Shown here: in pieces, positions 1-5,201 of the stretch
Layout: the number at the start of each line of letters is the position of its first letter
Numbering within the stretch: the first letter of the stretch is position 1
Source: an uncultured Bacteroidales bacterium
GTDB lineage: Bacteria > Bacteroidota > Bacteroidia > Bacteroidales > UBA932
Direction of reading: 5' to 3'
Assembly (NCBI GenBank): GCA_902461985.1
Contig: CABQAB010000153.1
Coordinates: 1 to 5,201, forward strand
DNA: 5,201 nucleotides
Notes under the pieces: model-generated
The model's input: only the letters and a program-made list of their open reading frames with translations
What the model was told of the DNA's origin: nothing
The model's database searches: none
Translations under genes and position numbers: made by a program

Positions 1-52
1 AGTTTTCCCTCTGCTCTCGGCTTATCGAAAAGGGTCCTGATTGCAGAATATC

Positions 53-92
53 AAAACAGGCTGACCGGAATTGATCCCGTCAGCCTGTTTTT
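53..92. terminator. Rho-independent terminator of trpS, probably bidirectional
   Basis: A 13-bp perfect inverted repeat (AAAACAGGCTGAC at 53-65 pairing with 79-91) encloses a 13-base loop. The GC-rich part of the stem is flanked by an A run on the left and a T run on the right, so transcripts from either strand end in a hairpin followed by U residues (five on the plus strand, four on the minus strand). It begins about 20 bases past the trpS stop codon, where a terminator for that leftward gene is expected. The symmetry suggests it also stops a rightward transcript entering from outside the window, but no such gene is proven here. Confidence 0.88.
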
Positions 93-111
93 GTATAGGA
101 CTGTATGCCGC

Positions 112-1215
<1,104 letters not shown>

Positions 1216-1280
1216 CTATAAGATAATTGTTTCTCTTTTCAACCCCGGCCGCAGCACATGAATTGGCTCACAGACGCCGG

Positions 1281-1288
1281 CAAAAGTT
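1281..1288 (-). promoter_or_regulatory. Candidate -7 element for trpS
   Basis: On the minus strand this reads AACTTTTG, a seven-of-eight match to the Bacteroidota -7 consensus TAnnTTTG. It would start transcription about 65 bases upstream of the trpS ATG. No convincing -33 TTTG partner is seen at 19-21 bases upstream. A second, weaker candidate on the same strand is TAACTTGC (plus-strand 1291-1298). The choice between them cannot be made by eye. Confidence 0.25.
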
Positions 1289-1290
1289 CC

Positions 1291-1319
1291 GCAAGTTACG
1301 AAATATTTTCTAACTTTGC
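1291..1319. repeat. Imperfect dyad overlapping the -7 element (possible operator)
   Basis: GCAAGTTA (1291-1298) is repeated inverted as TAACTTTGC (1311-1319), with one bulged T. The AT-rich centre (cgaaatattttc) is itself nearly palindromic. The right arm contains the rightward -7 element and the left arm read on the minus strand is TAACTTGC, close to the same consensus. It could be a regulator site, or simply two similar promoter elements facing apart. No T run follows at the position needed for a terminator. Confidence 0.35.
1311..1318 (+). promoter_or_regulatory. Bacteroidota-type -7 promoter element for the exporter operon
   Basis: TAACTTTG matches the Bacteroidota primary-sigma -7 consensus TAnnTTTG exactly. 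It lies about 40 bases before the exporter ATG, which would give a start site near 1323-1326 and a 5' leader of roughly 32-35 bases. The -33 element (TTTG in the consensus) is poor here; only a GTTC/GTTA-like stretch lies at a suitable distance. It is the only full match to the consensus that I found in the divergent gap on this strand, and the three rightward genes are packed tightly enough to share it. Confidence 0.5.
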
Positions 1320-1357
1320 AGGTTGCATGATATATAATCGACCGCATAGCTTGTGAT

Positions 1358-3874
1358 ATGAGCAGACTTTTTATAAAACTTTATATCTATTTGGGCAGAC
1401 ACAAATGGCTGAGATGGTTTCTTATGCTGGCATCAGCGGCTGTTTTCGCTTTTTACGGACTCAAACTGGAGTACAAGGAGAATATTCTGGAATTATTGCC
1501 CCAGACCGGGAATGTCGAGGAGTTCAAGCCTGTGTTCGGCAATCTTAAAGTCAAAGACAAAGTTTTCATCCAGGTAGTGCCTAAAGGATTTACAGTCAAT
1601 GATGTAGGTAAAGAACAGACGGTCGGGACGGAGGACTTGTGCAGTTATTGCAACGAATTCGTGGACTCTCTCCTTTCCCGCGACAACGGCCGCTACATAT
1701 CAGATGTGCTCTACGAAATAGACGAGGATATGCTCATGTCGGCCGCCGATTATGTCTCAATGGTACTGCCGACTTTCATTGACACGGCATGGTATGAGGA
1801 AATCGACAGCCTGCTCACCCCGGAACGCCTCTCCGCGCAGATGGAGAAAAATGCAGAAATGCTCGATGCTGACGAAGACGGCAACCTTTCGATGATTGTC
1901 AGCTATGACCCCGCCGGTTTCAGGAATCTTGTCATGGGCAAACTTTCAGGTTCGGTCAGAGGCTTTTCCCTCAACAACATGCACTTCGTGTCCAATGACG
2001 GGAACGTAGTCACAGCCTTCCTCTCCCCTGCTTTCGATTATATGAATTCTGATGCCGCCGCGGAATTCGCCGATTTCGCGGAGAAAGTCATTGCAGACTT
2101 CACCAGAACCCACCCGGAAGTGGATGTCTACCTGCACGGCTCCCCTATCATGAGCGCGAACAATTCACGCCGCATCAAAGCCGACCTGGCTCTTACGGTG
2201 GGCGTCTCCCTGCTTCTGATATGCCTTCTCATAGCCTTTTTCTTCAAAAACAAATCCTCGCTTCCGCTTCTGCTTGCTCCCGTTGCGTACGGAGTATTGG
2301 CAGCAATGGCAGCGATGTACTGGATCAAAGGCAGCATGTCTCTGTTAGCCTTGGGCATAGGAGCAATAATCATGGGAGTCGCATTGAGTTATTGCCTCCA
2401 TGTGATGACTCACTACAAATATGTCAGCAACCCTCTCAAGGTGCTTGCAGATGAAGCCGAGCCGGTACTGTTAGGCTGTCTTACCACCATCGGGGCATTT
2501 GCCGGGCTGCTTTTCACCAGCAGCGAACTTCTCAGGGACTTCGGACTGTTCGCATCTTTTTCGATGATAGGCACGACTGTCTTCTCCCTTGTTTTCCTGC
2601 CTCATTTCTTCTCTCCGGAAAAGAACCGCAAGTCAGAAAAGGCATTCGCGTTTTTCGAGAAAGTCAATGAGCTGCCACTGGACAGGAATCCATGGGTACT
2701 CGCAACAATCGGTGCAATCTCGGTTGCCTGTCTCTTCCTCCCTGCCCCGGATTTCGACAGCAACCTGAAGAATCTCAATTACATGAAACCGAATGTGAAG
2801 GCGTCAGTGGATCTCTTCAACAAAGAGAACAACGGAGGTCTGTCTTCACAATACTACGCGGCATCGGCATCCACCCTCGACTCCGCCTTTACCTGCTGCA
2901 AAGCCCTCAGCCGGGAACTGGATTCATTGGAGAAAGCTGGAATCGTCAAAGGCCACACCCGGGTAACCGACATTTTCGTCCCGGAAAGCATACAGGAGGA
3001 GCGGATAGACCGCTGGACAGAATACTGGAACGAGACTGTCGGCGGGAAAAACCGCAAAGACGAAGTCTGGGACAGAGTTGTATACACTGCCGGAGAGCAC
3101 GGACTTGACGGGGATATGTTCCGTCCATTCAAAAATGTCTGCGAAGCAGAATATGAAACCGGCTCCCTTTACGAGAGCGAAATTTTCCCTGAAAACGTCA
3201 CGTCCAACTTCATCGAGGAGACCTCTGGAGGGACTTTCCTGGTCTTCACTTCCGCCCTCATGCCAGAAGACAGGAAAACGGAGGTGAACGAAGCTGTAAG
3301 TTCAGTCCCGGGGGCGCTGGTCGTAGATCCATTCTTCTACACCGGCAATATGGTTGAAATCATCCACGGGGATTTCAACACCATTCTGTGGATATCCATG
3401 GCTTTCGTGTTCATAGTGCTTCTGCTGTCCTTCAGAAGCCTGTCCGTGAGCATAATAGCCTTCCTGCCTATGACCCTGAGCTGGTACATCGTCCAGGGCA
3501 TAATGTGGATTTTCGGACTCAGATTCAACCTCATAAACATAGTCATATCTTCGTTTATATTCGGAATTGGAGTTGACTACAGCATATTCGTCATGAAAGG
3601 GTTGCTTTCTTCCGCTTCAGGAAGGGACAAGTCCATGCTCAACCATCACAAGACGGCAATCGGGCTCTCGGCTACAGTATTGATTGTGGTAACAGGTTCC
3701 CTTCTTTTTGCCAGCCACCCGGCCATACAGTCAATCGGCATAAGTTCTGTAATAGGAATGTCCGCTTCGATTCTGCTGTCCTATTCAATCGAGCCGTTCC
3801 TCTTCAGGATGATGATGAAGATTCCGTATTACAGACGAAGATTCGGAGAAAAAGTGTCAGATCAAGAAAATTAA
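1358..3874 (+). CDS. MMPL/RND-superfamily exporter (COG4258-like predicted exporter)
   Basis: An 838-residue inner-membrane transporter of the RND superfamily, MMPL branch, whose members use the proton gradient to move lipids or hydrophobic molecules out of the inner membrane. The visible layout is the RND duplicated plan: one membrane segment at about 17-35, a periplasmic domain of about 240 residues, five segments at about 277-296, 302-322, 327-347, 369-388 and 396-417, then segment 7 at about 446-462, a second periplasmic domain of about 210 residues, and five final segments between 676 and 817. The second half carries the classic GIGVDYSIF motif at 736-744 with D740-Y741, the likely proton relay. 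The equivalent first-half position reads GVALSYCLH (340-348), with Ser in place of Asp. The N-terminal YKENILELLP (39-48) is typical of this exporter group. The ATG is preceded by no clear Shine-Dalgarno, which is common in Bacteroidota. Cargo is unknown; a LolA-like gene follows at once. Confidence 0.9.
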   Translation: MSRLFIKLYIYLGRHKWLRWFLMLASAAVFAFYGLKLEYKENILELLPQTGNVEEFKPVFGNLKVKDKVFIQVVPKGFTVNDVGKEQTVGTEDLCSYCNEFVDSLLSRDNGRYISDVLYEIDEDMLMSAADYVSMVLPTFIDTAWYEEIDSLLTPERLSAQMEKNAEMLDADEDGNLSMIVSYDPAGFRNLVMGKLSGSVRGFSLNNMHFVSNDGNVVTAFLSPAFDYMNSDAAAEFADFAEKVIADFTRTHPEVDVYLHGSPIMSANNSRRIKADLALTVGVSLLLICLLIAFFFKNKSSLPLLLAPVAYGVLAAMAAMYWIKGSMSLLALGIGAIIMGVALSYCLHVMTHYKYVSNPLKVLADEAEPVLLGCLTTIGAFAGLLFTSSELLRDFGLFASFSMIGTTVFSLVFLPHFFSPEKNRKSEKAFAFFEKVNELPLDRNPWVLATIGAISVACLFLPAPDFDSNLKNLNYMKPNVKASVDLFNKENNGGLSSQYYAASASTLDSAFTCCKALSRELDSLEKAGIVKGHTRVTDIFVPESIQEERIDRWTEYWNETVGGKNRKDEVWDRVVYTAGEHGLDGDMFRPFKNVCEAEYETGSLYESEIFPENVTSNFIEETSGGTFLVFTSALMPEDRKTEVNEAVSSVPGALVVDPFFYTGNMVEIIHGDFNTILWISMAFVFIVLLLSFRSLSVSIIAFLPMTLSWYIVQGIMWIFGLRFNLINIVISSFIFGIGVDYSIFVMKGLLSSASGRDKSMLNHHKTAIGLSATVLIVVTGSLLFASHPAIQSIGISSVIGMSASILLSYSIEPFLFRMMMKIPYYRRRFGEKVSDQEN

Positions 3875-3878
3875 AAAT

Positions 3879-4484
3879 ATGTGTAAGAAGAGAATATATC
3901 CGGCAATATTGGCCATTTCGCTTATGTCTGTTTTCAGCCTTGCCGCCCAGGTCAAAGGGATTGAGGCGTCTTTCGTACAGACCGGCACAGTGAACGGCAA
4001 GGTTGTCAGCGGCGAAGGGACCATCTATTATGCAGGCCCGACATCGCTTGCACTGCGCTATTCGACTCCGGAGGGAGAAGCTTTCGTCATAGACAATGAT
4101 GAAATCTACGTTGCCAAAGGCGGAAAAGAACGGTTTTTCAACGCCCAGAAAAACGCACCCATGCGCACTCTCAGCAAGACCCTGATGAACTGCATAGAAG
4201 GGAATATCGATGCCGTCGCCGCAGACAATGATGCCGACATCATCACCTCTGACGGCAGCAAGACCCGCAAAGTCACCGTAAAAGCAAGGAAAAGGTCAGC
4301 CAGAGGCTATGAAGTCATTGAACTCCGCTACCGCAAATCCGACGGGATGGTTGAATATATCAAATTAGTCGAATTCAACGGCAATGTCAACGAGTATATT
4401 GTCGGAATCAGCAAAAAGAACGTGAATCTTCCGGCGGACGCTTTCGGGATTCCGGAGAAGAAGAAGAAAAATGGAAAATCTTGA
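3879..4484 (+). CDS. Secreted LolA-like periplasmic carrier protein
   Basis: A 201-residue protein with a Sec signal peptide: basic CKKR at 2-5, hydrophobic core at about 6-21, and a probable signal peptidase I site after A22 or A23 (SLAA-Q). No lipobox is seen; Cys2 is too close to the N-terminus. The mature part starts with the LolA-type pattern: ASFVQT (30-35), a glycine-rich strand GEGTIYY (45-51), then P54 followed by LRYSTPEGE (59-67) and a hydrophobic strand ending in DNDEIYV (72-78), matching the first strands of the half-barrel that holds lipoprotein acyl chains. The tail is lysine-rich (EKKKKNGKS, 193-201). LolA proper ferries lipoproteins from LolCDE to the outer membrane. This copy begins four bases after an MMPL exporter, which suggests a dedicated carrier for that exporter's lipid cargo rather than housekeeping LolA. 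That role is inference; the fold assignment is fairly secure. The leader before the ATG is A-rich without a clear ribosome site, so translational coupling to the exporter is likely. Confidence 0.82.
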   Translation: MCKKRIYPAILAISLMSVFSLAAQVKGIEASFVQTGTVNGKVVSGEGTIYYAGPTSLALRYSTPEGEAFVIDNDEIYVAKGGKERFFNAQKNAPMRTLSKTLMNCIEGNIDAVAADNDADIITSDGSKTRKVTVKARKRSARGYEVIELRYRKSDGMVEYIKLVEFNGNVNEYIVGISKKNVNLPADAFGIPEKKKKNGKS

Positions 4485-5201
4485 CCTCTATCTTGAAATT
4501 CTCTCCATCGATTCATCGTCTTCCAGAGAATTCACCCTCTCAAAATTCTTGGCCGAACGTTTTCTGACAGGAAAGAACCGCTTGGACAGATTCCCTGTGG
4601 GAGTTACCGCCGAAAACCCCGAGGGGGACGGCACGGAGAACCTGCTGTTCAGTTGGGGAACACCCAAAGTCGTGTTCTGCACCCATATAGACACTGTCCC
4701 TCCCTATTTTCCTCCGGCACTGGAAGTAGTTCCCGGCAAGACCGGAACTGACGAACTCATTGTAAGAGGACGCGGGACCTGCGACGCCAAAGGGCAGATC
4801 ATATCCCTGTTCAACGCATGTGTGGAACTGGAAAGAAAGGGCAGGACCGACTTCGGACTGCTTCTGCTTGCGGGAGAGGAAACCGGCTCGCTCGGAGCTA
4901 AAGACTTCGCTGGGACCGATTTCAAGGCAGACTGCGTAATCGTGGGCGAACCGACCGGAAACAAAATGGTGTCCACCTGCAAGGGAACGAAGGCGTTTGA
5001 ATTGAATTTCAGCGGAGAAAGTTGCCATTCAGGCTATCCGGAGCACGGAATTTCAGCAATCGACCTCTTTGTAGACTTCGTGGACAGACTCAGAGACTTC
5101 GATTTCCCCGAGGACGAACTTTTAGGCAAGACAACCTGGAATATAGGCAGACTTTCCTCCGCCAATCCTCAGAACATACTCAGCCCCTCGCTCAGTTGCA
5201 G
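4471..5201 (+). CDS. M20-family metallohydrolase, ArgE/DapE type (3' end outside window)
   Basis: The first 243 residues of a cytoplasmic dinuclear-zinc amidohydrolase; the frame is open to the window edge. Active-site residues appear in the family order: H72-I-D74 in CTHIDTVPP (first metal ligand and its supporting Asp), D105 in RGRGTCDAKGQ (bridging ligand), E136-E137 in LLLAGEETGS (catalytic base and metal ligand) and E160 in VGEPTGN. The inserted dimerisation domain starts near 172 with CHSGYPEHGISAID, whose H186 matches the conserved His of this domain. The last metal-binding His should lie beyond the window. The family hydrolyses N-acyl amino acids, as in acetylornithine or acetylcitrulline deacetylation (ArgE) or succinyl-diaminopimelate cleavage (DapE). 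Bacteroidota ArgE-like enzymes look similar, but the substrate cannot be decided here. The ATG overlaps the LolA-like gene by 14 bases. A purine-rich stretch with GGAG (4454-4457) lies 13 bases before it and doubles as the lysine-rich tail codons of that gene. Confidence 0.9.
   Translation, partial: MENLDLYLEILSIDSSSSREFTLSKFLAERFLTGKNRLDRFPVGVTAENPEGDGTENLLFSWGTPKVVFCTHIDTVPPYFPPALEVVPGKTGTDELIVRGRGTCDAKGQIISLFNACVELERKGRTDFGLLLLAGEETGSLGAKDFAGTDFKADCVIVGEPTGNKMVSTCKGTKAFELNFSGESCHSGYPEHGISAIDLFVDFVDRLRDFDFPEDELLGKTTWNIGRLSSANPQNILSPSLSC

Noticed and set aside
2..40. Possible C-terminal 12 codons of a plus-strand gene ending with TGA at 38-40
   Set aside because: Too short to identify or to distinguish from chance; kept only as a hint next to the terminator.
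1241..1281. GC-rich patches (ccccggccg, gccggc) in the divergent gap, as a possible terminator or riboswitch
   Set aside because: Only short self-complementary words without a long stem or T run; no riboswitch or T-box consensus could be recognised ahead of trpS.
2692..3108. Plus-strand 138-codon frame inside the exporter gene
   Set aside because: It lies in another frame within the exporter's periplasmic-domain coding region, is Arg/Gln/Pro-rich and looks like an out-of-frame translation; the exporter frame is continuous there.
3862..3881. Separate promoter for the LolA-like gene in the AT-rich junction
   Set aside because: No TAnnTTTG element, and the four-base gap makes read-through from the exporter gene the simpler explanation.
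4540..5028. Minus-strand 162-codon open frame opposite the M20 gene
   Set aside because: The opposite strand encodes all M20 active-site motifs in order; the antisense frame has no recognisable family features.

Overview
The window looks like a chromosomal segment of a Bacteroidota bacterium, probably Bacteroidales. This is inferred from three things: a TAnnTTTG-type -7 promoter element, A-rich leaders with little or no Shine-Dalgarno sequence before two of the starts, and protein sequences that read like Bacteroidota families. Base composition and codon use look even throughout. I see no insertion sequence, phage gene, tRNA, rRNA or CRISPR array, and genus cannot be fixed from this sequence alone.

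Layout from left to right: bases 1-52 hold nothing I can assign. A strong hairpin with T runs on both strands (53-92) follows, and it terminates trpS, which reads leftward (112-1209) and encodes tryptophanyl-tRNA synthetase. A 148-base divergent intergenic region (1210-1357) carries a good Bacteroidota -7 element for the rightward genes, embedded in an imperfect dyad. Then comes a rightward, tightly packed run of three genes: an 838-residue MMPL/RND-superfamily exporter (1358-3874), a secreted LolA-like protein (3879-4484, four bases after the exporter stop), and the 5' part of an M20-family metallohydrolase (4471 onward, overlapping the LolA-like gene by 14 bases and cut by the window edge).

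The exporter and LolA-like protein make a coherent pair: an inner-membrane transporter of the lipid-exporting RND type plus a periplasmic carrier of the fold that moves lipoproteins to the outer membrane. Similar pairs occur in aryl-polyene and flexirubin clusters of Gram-negative bacteria, but none of the polyene biosynthesis genes lies inside this window, so the cargo is unknown. The M20 enzyme looks like the ArgE/DapE-type amidohydrolases of arginine or lysine synthesis. Its coupling to the exporter pair may reflect co-transcription rather than shared function. trpS is a housekeeping gene on the opposite strand.
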